A stretch of 64,000 bases of DNA from Saccharopolyspora hirsuta (GCF_008630535.1 NZ_VWPH01000014.1:177636-241635); one strand, 5' to 3'. Counted from the first letter of the stretch, positions 24,739 to 33,136 are shown. Translations and numbers: made by a program. The notes: generated by a model not told the origin, from the sequence alone.

Positions 24739-24773
24739 AAGCGCGGCGGTCGGGGCGAAGGACCGCCGCGCTT
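24739..24773 (-). terminator. Terminator hairpin of the snapalysin gene
   Basis: The arms AAGCGCGGCGGTC and GACCGCCGCGCTT are perfect and lie 10 bp past the stop codon of the minus-strand gene. Confidence 0.8.
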
Positions 24774-24783
24774 CCGCTCGTGC

Positions 24784-25332
24784 TCACCGCAGGGCGAGCA
24801 CGCCTTCGCGGTACAGCCGCGGTGCGATGCGCACGCCCTCGGCGAAGTTGCGCTCGACCTCGGCGATCTCCTCCGGGTTCGGCTTCGAGTTCTTGCACTG
24901 CGGACCCGCGCTGGCACCGGACATCAGGTCCTCGCACACGCCGGTGCGGTTGTCCGGCAGGCCCAGGATGTGCCCGAGCTCGTGCGCCGCGATGCGCACC
25001 GTGTCGTGCCCCTCGTTGACCGCCTGGCGCCCCATCCAGACCCGGCCCTGGCCGAGGCCGATCACCTCGGCCCGCGGCCAGCCGTCGTCGGCGAGCACGA
25101 CGACGTCGGCGGCACCGCCGCTGGCCGGTTCGAACCGCACGTTCTGCACGTTGTCGTTCCACACCTGCGCCCCGGCGTCCACGGCGTCGCGGAACTCCGC
25201 GGCCTGGCTGGCGTCGTAGGTGACCACCCGCACGTTCTCCGGGGCGGCGGTGGCCACCACCGGAACCCCGAGCGCGAGCAGGAATGCGATGAGCACACCG
25301 AAAACGGGCCGCAGCGTCCTGGGCAGGATCAT
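24784..25332 (-). CDS. Snapalysin-family secreted zinc metalloprotease
   Basis: The protein has 182 residues. A Sec signal peptide ends near VVATAAPE. The active-site motif reads AAHELGHILGLPDNRTG: His-Glu-x-x-His with a third His position replaced by Asp, which is the snapalysin HExxHxxGxxD arrangement. Two Cys (CEDLMSG and PQCKNSKP) lie where the family has a disulfide. It would be exported and cleave extracellular proteins using zinc. ATG 25332 is chosen over GTG 25338 because GGGAGG is nine bases from the ATG and only three from the GTG. It stands alone, with a terminator just after it. Confidence 0.9.
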   Translation of the reverse strand: MILPRTLRPVFGVLIAFLLALGVPVVATAAPENVRVVTYDASQAAEFRDAVDAGAQVWNDNVQNVRFEPASGGAADVVVLADDGWPRAEVIGLGQGRVWMGRQAVNEGHDTVRIAAHELGHILGLPDNRTGVCEDLMSGASAGPQCKNSKPNPEEIAEVERNFAEGVRIAPRLYREGVLALR

Positions 25333-25649
25333 CTGCACCGACCTCCCTCAACCGTCCGGATCACGGTGCACCCGAACGTATTGCGGCCGGTCATCGCCGA
25401 GGTCGCGGTGGCGTAGAAATGCCACTGCGCGAAATTGCCGGATAGCGACCGGAAAAACCTGTGGAAGCCGGTCGAGGTCGGCTGCGAAGCTGGGCCCCCG
25501 ACGCGCCGCCCGCGTGTCGTACCGCCCGGTTTCCGCTGGTGCGGGCCGCTCTTCCCAACCGGTCCGGGGAAACCGGCGGTCGCAGCGGACCGCACCGCGC
25601 CCGCTGCGCGACACTCGGACCACCCGCAGCGCGACCAGGAGGCGACCCG
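25333..25649. other. Divergent intergenic region of 317 bp
   Basis: This gap separates the snapalysin and PIG-L genes. It must hold the promoters of both, but I see no clear -35/-10 pair, RNA structure or conserved frame in it. Confidence 0.5.
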
Positions 25650-26384
25650 ATGACCGATGAGCTCGAACCGATGCCGACGGACTGGCAGCGGGCGCTGGCG
25701 ATCGTCGCGCACCCCGACGACCTGGAGTACGGCTGCTCCGGCGCGGTCGCGGCCTGGACCGCGTCCGGCCGCGACGTCGCCTACCTGCTGGTGACCCGCG
25801 GGGAGGCGGGCATCGACGACGTGCCGCCCGCGGAGGCCGCACCGCTGCGCGAGCTCGAGCAGCACGCGAGCGCGGCCAAGGTCGGCGTGCACTCGGTGGA
25901 GTTCCTGGACCACCGCGACGGCGTGGTCGAGTACGGCCCGCAGCTGCGCCAGGACCTGTGCCGCGCGATCCGGCAGCACCGGCCCGGGCTGGTGATCACG
26001 CTGAACCACCACGACTCCTGGGGTCCGGGCAGCTGGAACAGCGCGGACCACCGGGCGGTCGGCCGGGCCGCGCTGGACGCGGTCGCCGACGCCGGGAACC
26101 GCTGGATCTTCCCGGAGCTCGTCGAGCAGGGCTACGAACCGTGGCAGGGCGTCCGCTGGATCGGCGTCGCCGCCTCGCCGCACCCGACGCACGCGGTGGA
26201 CATCACCGACTTCCTGGAGCACGGGGTGGCCTCGCTGGCCGCGCACCAGACCTACCTGGAGGCCCTGAGCGACGAGCCCGCCGAGGAGCACGCCCGCCAC
26301 ATCGTGGAGGAATCCGCCCGGCACCACGCCGACCGCTTCGGCGGCCGGGCGTGCGTGACCTTCGAGCTGATCGGAGCAGGATGA
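25650..26384 (+). CDS. PIG-L family deacetylase (LmbE-like)
   Basis: The protein has 244 residues. The zinc-binding motif AHPDDLE sits at about residues 18-24 and the second ligand region is SADHRAVGRAAL. The family includes MshB and Mca, the N-acetylglucosaminyl deacetylase and amidase of mycothiol metabolism, and deacetylases of antibiotic pathways. An RBS AGGAGG precedes ATG 25650. It overlaps the next gene, a DinB/maleylpyruvate isomerase-like protein, by 4 bp (ATGA). DinB-like partners often use mycothiol, which would suit such a pairing, but the substrate cannot be read from sequence. Confidence 0.88.
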   Translation: MTDELEPMPTDWQRALAIVAHPDDLEYGCSGAVAAWTASGRDVAYLLVTRGEAGIDDVPPAEAAPLRELEQHASAAKVGVHSVEFLDHRDGVVEYGPQLRQDLCRAIRQHRPGLVITLNHHDSWGPGSWNSADHRAVGRAALDAVADAGNRWIFPELVEQGYEPWQGVRWIGVAASPHPTHAVDITDFLEHGVASLAAHQTYLEALSDEPAEEHARHIVEESARHHADRFGGRACVTFELIGAG

Positions 26385-27001
26385 TCGTCGACGCACTGGA
26401 GCAGGCCTGGCAGGTGTGGGCCGAGCTCGGCCGCGACCTGGACGAGGAGCAGTGGCGGCGGCCCACCCGGCTGCCCGACTGGACCGTCAAGGACGTCTAC
26501 GCCCACCACGCCGACTTCCCGGCGGGGACCGCGGCGGGCGTCGCAGCGCCGGAGCCGGAGGCCCCGGTGACCCACGCCGACGCCGCCGCCCTGCTGGCCC
26601 ACATGCAGCAGCCGGGCGGCATCGCCGACCAGACCAGCGAGGAGGTGCGCACCACCGCGCTCCAGCGGGCCGGGTCCCCGACCGGCGAGCTGGTCGCGCA
26701 GTTCACCGACCTCGCGCCGGAGGTGATCGCCAGCCTCCGCACCGCCGACCTGGACCGCAAGGTCGACTACGGCGGGTTCGCGGTGGTCCCGGCGGGCGAG
26801 GCCCTGCGGATCTTCCTGATGGAGGCGGTCGTGCACCACTTCGACATGGCCGCCGCGCTCGACCTGCCGATACCGGGCCCGATGGCCGGTGCCCCGGTCC
26901 GCGAGACGGTGCGGCTGCTGGCGGAGACCGCCGACCCGGTCGCGCTGATCGACGCCGCCACCGGCCGCGGCACCCCGCCGGTGTTCCCGGTCCTGCACTG
27001 A
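26381..27001 (+). CDS. DinB/maleylpyruvate isomerase-like protein
   Basis: The protein has 206 residues in a four-helix DinB plan. RLPDWTVKDVYAHHADF carries the first histidines, and a later metal-type motif is LMEAVVHHFDMAAAL. Members of this actinobacterial family bind a metal with three His and several use mycothiol as cofactor in isomerase or transferase reactions. It is translationally coupled to the PIG-L deacetylase. The specific reaction is unknown. Confidence 0.75.
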   Translation: MIVDALEQAWQVWAELGRDLDEEQWRRPTRLPDWTVKDVYAHHADFPAGTAAGVAAPEPEAPVTHADAAALLAHMQQPGGIADQTSEEVRTTALQRAGSPTGELVAQFTDLAPEVIASLRTADLDRKVDYGGFAVVPAGEALRIFLMEAVVHHFDMAAALDLPIPGPMAGAPVRETVRLLAETADPVALIDAATGRGTPPVFPVLH

Positions 27002-27007
27002 TCAGGT

Positions 27008-27036
27008 ATGACACCGGGTAGTAACGCCGGTAGCAT
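27008..27036 (+). promoter_or_regulatory. Sigma-70-type promoter of a leaderless mazEF transcript
   Basis: A -35 box ATGACA (27008-27013), a 17-bp spacer and a -10 box TAGCAT (27031-27036) are seen. The ATG of the antitoxin gene is at 27043, seven bases past the -10, so transcription should begin at or next to the start codon. Confidence 0.65.
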
Positions 27037-27042
27037 CGCGGT

Positions 27043-27273
27043 ATGAAGGTGAGTGTGAGCTTGAGCGACGAGGACGTCACCTTCGTCGACTCCTATGCCG
27101 AGCAGACCGGGGCGCGCTCCCGCTCGGCGGTGATCCACCAGGCGATCAACCTGCTGCGCACCGCCGAGCTGGAAGAGGCCTACGAGAGCGCCTGGGACGA
27201 GTGGGACAGCGGCGACGACGCGCAGCTGTGGGACGCGACGACGGCGGACGGCATGGCCGATGCGCCGAGGTGA
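27043..27273 (+). CDS. mazE: MazE-like ribbon-helix-helix antitoxin
   Basis: The protein has 76 residues. The N-terminal ribbon-helix-helix (KVSVSLSDEDVTFVDSYAEQ, then RSRSAVIHQAINLL) binds DNA. The C-terminal acidic, Trp-rich tail (ESAWDEWDSGDDAQLWDATT) is the usual toxin-binding segment that blocks MazF. It overlaps the toxin gene by 14 bp. The transcript appears leaderless. It should autorepress the operon with the toxin, as in the family. Confidence 0.85.
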   Translation: MKVSVSLSDEDVTFVDSYAEQTGARSRSAVIHQAINLLRTAELEEAYESAWDEWDSGDDAQLWDATTADGMADAPR

Positions 27274-27607
27274 CCTCTACTGGGTCGACTTCGAGCCGAT
27301 CCGCGGGGCCGAGGCGAACAAGACCCGCCCCGCGGTGGTGGTGAGCAACGACGCGGCCAACCGCAGCGCCCAGCGGGCCAAGCGCGGGGTGATCACCGTG
27401 GTCCCGGTGACCACCAACATCGACCGCGTCCACCCGTTCCAGGTGCTCCTCCGGGCGGCCGACTGCGGCCTCCCCCACGACTCCAAGGCCCAGGCCGAAC
27501 AGGTCAGGGTGGTGGCGGTGAACCGCATCGGCAACCGGATCGGCGCCCTCCCCCGCAACACCCTCGCCGCCCTCGACAACGCCCTCCGCCTCCACCTCCG
27601 CCTCTGA
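27260..27607 (+). CDS. mazF: MazF/PemK-family endoribonuclease toxin
   Basis: The protein has 115 residues. The motif GDLYWVDFEPIRGAEANKTR contains the conserved loop, and PAVVVSNDAAN with VITVVPVTTNI forms the SH3-like barrel. EQVRVVAVNRI is the usual C-terminal signature. MazF toxins cut mRNA, rRNA or tRNA at short sequences in a ribosome-independent way. The ATG lies inside the antitoxin frame, so translation is coupled. The cleavage specificity cannot be predicted from sequence. Confidence 0.92.
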   Translation: MRRGDLYWVDFEPIRGAEANKTRPAVVVSNDAANRSAQRAKRGVITVVPVTTNIDRVHPFQVLLRAADCGLPHDSKAQAEQVRVVAVNRIGNRIGALPRNTLAALDNALRLHLRL

Positions 27608-27623
27608 GCAGCGCCGCACAAAG

Positions 27624-27664
27624 CGAACGGACCGCTCACCGCAGTGGGGCGAACGGTCCGTTCG
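27624..27664. terminator. Bidirectional terminator-like inverted repeat
   Basis: The arms CGAACGGACC and GGTCCGTTCG flank 21 bases. The hairpin lies between the converging mazF and heme O synthase genes. Confidence 0.6.
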
Positions 27665-27682
27665 GGGGTGTCGAGGTGGGGC

Positions 27683-28618
27683 TCAGCCCAGCACCGGGAG
27701 GCCGACCGCGGCGTCGATCGCGATCGCCACGAAGAGCAGGGCCAGGTACGAGTTCGACAGGTGGAACAGCTTCATCGGGTTGACGGCCCGACCGTTGCGG
27801 ACCGCGCTGTGCAGGCGCTGCGCCACGATCAGGAACGCCGCCCCGGCCAGCACCGCGAAAGCCACGTAGACCCAGCTGGTCACCGGCACGAGCAGCAGCG
27901 TGCAGCCCACCGTCGCCCAGCTGTAGGCCAGGATCCGCGCCGACACCTGGCGGGTGGTGGCCACCACCGGCAGCATCGGCACCCCGGCGCGGGCGTAGTC
28001 GTCCTTGTACTTCATGGCCAGCGACCAGAAGTGCGGCGGCGTCCACAGGAACACCACGCCGAACATCACCAGCGCGGGCCACTCCACCTTGCCGGTGACC
28101 GCGGCCCAGCCGACCACCACCGGCATGCAGCCCGCGGCGCCGCCCCACACGATGTTCTGCGAGGTCCGGCGCTTGAGCACCAGCGTGTAGACGAAGACGT
28201 AGAACAGGATCGCGCTGGTGGCCAGCACCGCGGCCAGCAGGTTCGCCCCCAGCCACAGCACGGCGAAGGACACCACGCCGAGCACGATGCCGAAGATCAG
28301 CGCGTTGCGGCGCGGCACCTCGTAGCGCACCAGCGGGCGCTTCTTGGTCCGGTGCATCACCGCGTCGATGTCGGAGTCCGCGACGCAGTTGAGCGCGTTG
28401 GCGCTACCGGCCGACATGGCGCCGCCGACCAGCGTCACGATCACCAGCCACGGGGACGGGACGCCGCGCTGGGCGAGGAACATCGCCGGGATGGTGGTGA
28501 CCAGCAGCAGCTCGATGACGCGCGGCTTGGTCAGCGCGAAGTAGGCGGCGACGACACCGCGCTTGCGCCCGGCGGGCGGCGCGACTTCGGCAGCGGCGGA
28601 CTCGTGGGTTGCTGTCAT
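27683..28618 (-). CDS. ctaB: Protoheme IX farnesyltransferase (heme O synthase)
   Basis: The protein has 311 residues with about nine membrane helices. The prenyltransferase motif NCVADSDIDAVMHRTKKRPL is present and the second Asp-rich loop appears as MKYKDDYARAGVPML. It transfers a farnesyl group to heme B, making heme O for aa3-type cytochrome oxidase. The start at ATG 28618 overlaps the stop of the DUF3817 gene (ATGA), so the two are coupled. This gene pair is usual in actinobacteria. Confidence 0.95.
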   Translation of the reverse strand: MTATHESAAAEVAPPAGRKRGVVAAYFALTKPRVIELLLVTTIPAMFLAQRGVPSPWLVIVTLVGGAMSAGSANALNCVADSDIDAVMHRTKKRPLVRYEVPRRNALIFGIVLGVVSFAVLWLGANLLAAVLATSAILFYVFVYTLVLKRRTSQNIVWGGAAGCMPVVVGWAAVTGKVEWPALVMFGVVFLWTPPHFWSLAMKYKDDYARAGVPMLPVVATTRQVSARILAYSWATVGCTLLLVPVTSWVYVAFAVLAGAAFLIVAQRLHSAVRNGRAVNPMKLFHLSNSYLALLFVAIAIDAAVGLPVLG

Positions 28619-29010
28619 GAGGCCGGCGATTCCTCCGCGGTCCGGGTGCGCGCTTCGGTCAGCGGCTTGCCCGCCAACCGCAGCTCGTGCCAGTGCGTCA
28701 CCTTGCGCTCGGCGAAGAACGCGCCGAACGGGATGGTGCCCGCCAGCAGCACCAGCAGCATGCGACCGATCGGGACGCGCAGCTGGGTCGTGGCGACCAC
28801 GGCGACGAGCAGGTAGACCATGTACAGCCAGCCGTGCGCGACACCGATCCGGAAGGTCCAGTCGGTGCCGAGCTGCTGGGTCGGGCTGCCCTCGTCCCAG
28901 AGCCCGGCGAAGTGGCCGTACTTGAGCACCATCGCGGCGCACAGCAGGATCAACAGCACCGCGGTGACGTACGCCATGATCCGGTAGAAGATCAGCACAC
29001 CAGGCTTCAC
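28615..29010 (-). CDS. DUF3817 membrane protein
   Basis: The protein has 131 residues with three membrane helices: FYRIMAYVTAVLLILLCAAM, GWLYMVYLLVAVVATTQLRV and MLLVLLAGTIPFGAFFAERK. The motif HGWLYMVYLL with a following Pro-Phe-Gly pattern is typical of DUF3817. The family is often next to heme or transport genes and its function is unknown. It is coupled to ctaB by a 4-bp overlap, suggesting a role in heme or oxidase assembly (inference). Confidence 0.8.
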   Translation of the reverse strand: MKPGVLIFYRIMAYVTAVLLILLCAAMVLKYGHFAGLWDEGSPTQQLGTDWTFRIGVAHGWLYMVYLLVAVVATTQLRVPIGRMLLVLLAGTIPFGAFFAERKVTHWHELRLAGKPLTEARTRTAEESPAS

Positions 29011-29154
29011 GCCAATCCCTCAATCCCGCCTCGTGCCTAAGAAACACCGGTGTCAATAGACCGTACGCCACGCGAAACCAGCGGCCGCGCCGGACCTCGA
29101 CCAAGAGTGGCGCCGCCCACCTTGCCCGGGCTCGAACCGCTGGTCCGCGGCGCC

Positions 29155-30249
29155 TCAGATCATCCGGTAGGCCTTGGCGACCAGTTCGAACGAGTGCAGC
29201 TTGGTGTCCCGGTCCGGGACGTTGGCGGTCAGCATCAGCTCCTGGACACCGGTGCGCTCGCGCAGCTCGTCCAGCTCGGCGCGGACCTTCTCCGGCGATC
29301 CGTACACGGCGTCGGCCAGCCAGCTGTCCACGAAGCTCTGCTCCAGCTCCGTGTAGGCGTACTCGCGCGCCTCCTGCCGGGTTGGCTGCTTGCCGGGCAT
29401 GCCGCGGCGCAGCCGGAGCATGCTCAGCGCGACCGGGCGGATGATGTCGAGCGCTTCCTCGTCGGTGTCGGCGGCCACCGCCTGCACCCCGATCAGCGCG
29501 TACGGCTCGTCCAGCACCGCGGAGGGCTGGAAGGACTGCCGGTACAGGTCCAGCGCGGGCAGCGTGTTCTGCGCGCTGAAGTGGTGGGCGAAGGCGAACG
29601 GCAGGCCGAGCGCCCCGGCCAGCTGCGCGCTGAAGCCGCTGGAGCCGAGCAGCCAGATCGGCGGCACCGGCCCGTTCGGGACGGACTGGATCGCCGCGTA
29701 GGGGTGGTCGATCGGGAAGTCGTCGCCGAGGAAGGCCATCAGCTCGCCGAGCTGCTGCGGGAAGTCGTCGGCGGACAGCGGACCGGTGGTGCGCCGCAGG
29801 GCGCGGGCGGTGGCCTGGTCGGTTCCGGGGGCGCGGCCGATGCCGAGGTCGATGCGCCCGGGGTGCAGCGCCTCCAAGGTGCCGAACTGCTCGGCGACGA
29901 CCAGCGGCGCGTGGTTGGGCAGCATGACGCCGCCGGACCCCAGCCGCAGCGTGCTGGTGTGCGCGGCGAGGTGCGCGATCACGACCGCCGGGGCGGAGCT
30001 GGCGATGCCGGGCATGCCGTGGTGCTCGGCGACCCACATCCGCTGGAAGCCCCAGGCCTCGACGCTGCGGGCCAGCTCGGTGGTGGTGCTCAACGCGTCG
30101 GACGGGCTGTGCTGCGCACCGACGGTGGACAGGTCGAGCACCGACAGCGGCACCGGCGAGTCACCGCGCGCAACGCCCTTGATCTGATCGGCCTGATCGG
30201 CGGTCGCGCTACCGGCCTCGGCGCGCTCCGGAGTCGCATTGGTGTCCAT
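29155..30249 (-). CDS. LLM-class flavin-dependent oxidoreductase (luciferase-like)
   Basis: The protein has 364 residues. It shows the bacterial luciferase-like fold: PLSVLDLSTVGAQ, RMWVAEHHGMPGIASSAP, RLGSGGVMLPNHAPLVVAEQ and RIDLGIGRAPGTD, all conserved in the YwbA/MsnO-type subgroup. Such enzymes use FMNH2 or F420H2 in oxidations of small molecules. The first 36 residues are a poorly conserved extension from ATG 30249. It is not in an obvious operon. A long dispersed element lies just upstream. The substrate is unknown. Confidence 0.85.
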   Translation of the reverse strand: MDTNATPERAEAGSATADQADQIKGVARGDSPVPLSVLDLSTVGAQHSPSDALSTTTELARSVEAWGFQRMWVAEHHGMPGIASSAPAVVIAHLAAHTSTLRLGSGGVMLPNHAPLVVAEQFGTLEALHPGRIDLGIGRAPGTDQATARALRRTTGPLSADDFPQQLGELMAFLGDDFPIDHPYAAIQSVPNGPVPPIWLLGSSGFSAQLAGALGLPFAFAHHFSAQNTLPALDLYRQSFQPSAVLDEPYALIGVQAVAADTDEEALDIIRPVALSMLRLRRGMPGKQPTRQEAREYAYTELEQSFVDSWLADAVYGSPEKVRAELDELRERTGVQELMLTANVPDRDTKLHSFELVAKAYRMI

Positions 30250-30288
30250 CGACCCCTGCAACCACCCGAACCCCGACCTTGTTCCCGC

Positions 30289-30498
30289 CATTGAGGTTAT
30301 TCCAGTCTCGTTTTGCGTGGCGGTGCAAGTGGCGGAACCTCAGCGCCCGCCTGGCTGTGGGTGCCCGGCTTTATGTATGACCAATACACGGCAGCCGGGC
30401 CGTCCTCACCAGGCGGACGCTGAGAACCCGCGGCGGTGCGAGTTGCGAGGGTGGGTTATGCGCCTGGCGGCGCATGCGACACCTGCCGGTCGGTGCCG
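30289..30498 (-). repeat. Dispersed long element of about 210 bp, copy B
   Basis: This is the reverse complement of the element at 11895-12117, sharing its hairpins and the GGTGCAAGTGGCGGAACCTC stretch. Like copy A it begins or ends in CCATTGAGG, a piece of the short palindrome family. It fills the gap upstream of the luciferase-like gene. Confidence 0.8.
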
Positions 30499-30589
30499 GT
30501 CGCCCGTCGCGGCCTCTGTCCGCAGACAGGATGGAAGAAGTTCAGTGAGGTGATCTCAGTGACGGTCCTCGGCCCACCGGCGGTGCCTG

Positions 30590-30662
30590 GGTGTCAGTTT
30601 TGCCTATAACTGACACCGGCCGGTGCCCGAGGTGCCGTGTCAGTTTTAGGCAAAACTGACAT
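30590..30662. repeat. Paired palindromes of a variant sequence
   Basis: Two hairpins face each other: GTCAGTTTTGCCTATAACTGAC and GTCAGTTTTAGGCAAAACTGAC, separated by about 25 GC-rich bases. The pair layout equals that of the GATTTC family but the arms are unrelated in sequence. Confidence 0.7.
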
Positions 30663-30717
30663 CCCGCCCGACACGCGGACGACCGGCCCGTTCCACCCGG
30701 ATCACCCCCTGAGACCA

Positions 30718-30775
30718 CCTCAATGGAAACTGTGAATCGCCGTGCGCGGGAATCGCCGTTTCCATTGAAACTGCA
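30718..30775. repeat. Paired palindromic repeat, copy 3
   Basis: CCTCAATGGAAACTG and GTTTCCATTGAAACTG occur as an inverted pair about 25 bases apart. It lies just downstream of the ornithine hydroxylase stop codon. Confidence 0.7.
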
Positions 30776-30801
30776 GGTCGGCAGCCCGGACGCGCCCGAG
30801 G

Positions 30802-32118
30802 TCAGGCGTAGCTGACGGCCCGGTCCGGCTCGGCGGCCGCCGTCCGGCTGCGGCGGGTGAGGATCGAGTCTCGGATCTCGCCCGCGCGGACCGCGCCGTT
30901 GGACAGCAGCGACGAGGTCAGGCCGTGCGTGTGCTCGGTCCCGCCCTGCAGGTAGATGGCGCCCGGGAGGTCGGCGCTGGTGCGCAGGCGGTAGTCGCGC
31001 TCCACCTGGAGACGGCCCCGCTCGTCCCGCTCGCAGTCCTGCGCGGCCTCGCCGAGCAGCGGCAGCGGGTCGCGCGGACGGCACCCCGTCGCGTACACCA
31101 GCAGGTCGGCGGCCAGCTCGGCGCGCTCGCCCGAGGGCAGGTGCTCGACGGTCACCGACACCCCGCCGTCGCGGGTCGCGACGTCGCGGACGCGGGAGGC
31201 GTTGAGGATCCGCAGCCGCTGCTCGCCGCGCACCTTCTCCTGGTAGGCGCGGGCGTAGAGCTCCTCGATGAGGTCGAGGTCGACCACCGAGTAGTTGGTG
31301 TTGCGGTGGTAGTCCAGCAGCTGGTCGCGGACCTCGGGCGAGGCGGTGTGGAAGTCGTCCACCGCCTGCGGGTCGAAGATCCGGTTGGCGAACGGGCTGT
31401 CGTCGGCCGGGCTGTAGCCGTACCGGCTGAACACCGCGCACACCTCGGCCGCCGGGAACGTCCGGTGCAGGTACTCGGTGACCTCGGCGGCGCTCTGCCC
31501 GGCGCCGACGACCACGCAGCGGCGCGGCGCCTCGGTCAGCTCGTCGACGCGGTGCAGCAGGTCGAGGTTGTGCCACACCCGGTCGCCGAGCTCGGCACCG
31601 GCGGGCACGCTCGCCTCCAGCCCGACCGCGAGCACGACGTTGCGCGCCCGGTGCACCTCCAGCTGCCCGCCGCGGCGGACGACGGCCTCGAAGTGCTCCC
31701 CGGCGCGGTGCAGCTCGACGACCTCGGCGTCGTAGCGCACCTGGTCGGCCACCCGCGCGGCCGCCCACTCCAGGTAGTCGTGGTACTCGACGCGGGTCGG
31801 GAACATCGTCTTGTGGTTGATGAAGTCCACCAGCCGCTGCTTGGCGTGCAGGTAGCTCAGGAAGGAGAAGTCGCTGGCCGGGTTGCGCATGGTGACCAGG
31901 TCCTTGAGGAACGACACCTGCATGGTGGTGCCCTCGATCAGCATGCCCCGGTGCCAGCCGAAGGCGGGTTTGCGCTCGAAGAACACCCCGGAGAGCCGGT
32001 CGGCCGCCGGCGCGGTGCGGTTGTGCTCCTCCAGCGCGATGGCCAGCGCCAGGTTGGACGGCCCGAAGCCGATCCCCAGGACGTCGTGGACTTCTTCCTC
32101 GCTCGGTACCGCGGTCAC
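30802..32118 (-). CDS. L-ornithine N5-monooxygenase (siderophore hydroxylase)
   Basis: The protein has 438 residues. The FAD motif is GIGFGPSNLALAIAL, the substrate region is MQVSFLKDLVTMRNP, and the NADPH motif is CVVVGAGQSAAEVTEYL; the C-terminal ATG motif is LLVYATGCRPR. It hydroxylates the side-chain amine of ornithine (or lysine) using NADPH and O2, the first step toward a hydroxamate iron ligand. GTG 32118 is chosen for its RBS GAGGGG five bases upstream. It lies downstream of the siderophore-interacting reductase and probably shares the iron-box promoter at 33079. The ornithine preference is inferred from the cluster. Confidence 0.92.
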   Translation of the reverse strand: MTAVPSEEEVHDVLGIGFGPSNLALAIALEEHNRTAPAADRLSGVFFERKPAFGWHRGMLIEGTTMQVSFLKDLVTMRNPASDFSFLSYLHAKQRLVDFINHKTMFPTRVEYHDYLEWAAARVADQVRYDAEVVELHRAGEHFEAVVRRGGQLEVHRARNVVLAVGLEASVPAGAELGDRVWHNLDLLHRVDELTEAPRRCVVVGAGQSAAEVTEYLHRTFPAAEVCAVFSRYGYSPADDSPFANRIFDPQAVDDFHTASPEVRDQLLDYHRNTNYSVVDLDLIEELYARAYQEKVRGEQRLRILNASRVRDVATRDGGVSVTVEHLPSGERAELAADLLVYATGCRPRDPLPLLGEAAQDCERDERGRLQVERDYRLRTSADLPGAIYLQGGTEHTHGLTSSLLSNGAVRAGEIRDSILTRRSRTAAAEPDRAVSYA

Positions 32119-32209
32119 GTTGTCCCCTCGCGTCGCTGGTGCCCCGTTCGCGGGCACGCGCATACACCGGCGCAAGCCGCTCGCTCGCGCCGGACCCGGT
32201 CCACGTCGG

Positions 32210-33037
32210 TCAGTCCCGGTCGTGGTTGTGCTTGTCGTGGTATTCGGTCTCGGCCAGCCCGTACTTCCAGTAGCCGATGGCGAGCACGGACTTGGCGTCC
32301 ATGCCGCGGTCGTTGCGCAGGTGGCGGCGGATGCCGCGGACGATGCCGGACTCCCCGGCCACCCAGGCCGAGACGTCCACGTCAGCGGGCACGTCCAGCT
32401 GCTGGACGGCGTCGACCAGCTGCTGCGAGCGCCCGGCCGCGACGCCGTCGCGGTGCAGCCAGGTCCAGCGCAGGTCCGGCGGGCATTCGACGTGCTGCTG
32501 GTCGGTGGCGTCGCCGATCTCGACGAGCACCTGGCCGCGCGCGGTGGGCGGCAGGCCCTCGACGATGCTGGAGATCGCCGGCAGCGCGGTCTCGTCGCCG
32601 ACCAGCAGGTAGTAGTCGGCCGCCCGGCAGGTCTTGCCGCCGGGGCCCATCACGCCGAGGTGGTCGCCGGGCCGGGCGTTGCGCGCCCAGTTGGAGGCCA
32701 CCCCGTGGGCGCCGTGCATCACGAAGTCCACGTCGAGCTCGCCGCGGGCCTCGTCGTAGCGGCGGACGGTGTAGGTGCGCATGGTCGGCCGCTCGTGCAG
32801 CTCGGGCCAGCGGTAGCGGCCGGTCTCCTCGTCCAGCACCGGCAGCACCGGTCGCTGCTGGCCCTGCCGGGGCACGAACACCTTGATGTTCGGCCCGGTG
32901 TGCTGGTCCAGGAAGCCCTCGAGCTCCTCGCCGCCCAGGGTGATCCGCCGCATCGACGGGCTCAGCTCAGCGGTGCGCAGCACCTGGAGATTGCGCGCTG
33001 GGGGCCGGCTGTGCCGGAGTCGGTCCGCGGTACCCAT
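32210..33037 (-). CDS. Siderophore-interacting FAD reductase (SIP family)
   Basis: The protein has 275 residues. The FAD-binding part reads RPTMRTYTVRRYDEARGELD, followed by HGVASNWARNARPGDHLGV and GPGGKTCRAADYYLLVGDET, all conserved in the ViuB/SIP family. The end carries YWKYGLAETEYHDKHNHD, the family's C-terminal signature. It reduces Fe3+ in imported siderophores to release iron. An IdeR-type box is 42 bp upstream. It lies in the same strand and order as the hydroxylase, with a 91-bp gap. Confidence 0.92.
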   Translation of the reverse strand: MGTADRLRHSRPPARNLQVLRTAELSPSMRRITLGGEELEGFLDQHTGPNIKVFVPRQGQQRPVLPVLDEETGRYRWPELHERPTMRTYTVRRYDEARGELDVDFVMHGAHGVASNWARNARPGDHLGVMGPGGKTCRAADYYLLVGDETALPAISSIVEGLPPTARGQVLVEIGDATDQQHVECPPDLRWTWLHRDGVAAGRSQQLVDAVQQLDVPADVDVSAWVAGESGIVRGIRRHLRNDRGMDAKSVLAIGYWKYGLAETEYHDKHNHDRD

Positions 33038-33078
33038 CGACCATGCGTTCCTTCCTGTCCACCAACGATCATGTCAGT

Positions 33079-33097
33079 TAAGGCAAGCCTAACCATA
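33079..33097 (-). promoter_or_regulatory. IdeR/DtxR-type iron box before the SIP gene
   Basis: TAAGGCAAGCCTAACCATA matches 17 of 19 positions of the consensus TWAGGTWAGSCTWACCTWA. It is 42 bp upstream of the siderophore-interacting protein start, on the side where its promoter must lie. Confidence 0.75.
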
Positions 33098-33136
33098 TAA
33101 CCACCGCGTTGTCTGCCCCGCGGTGGCTCAGATCTC

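Noticed and set aside
30542..32167. A long minus-strand frame overlapping the ornithine hydroxylase
   Set aside because: It is in the wrong frame, Arg/Gly-rich and without motifs. The hydroxylase frame carries all FAD and NADPH motifs.
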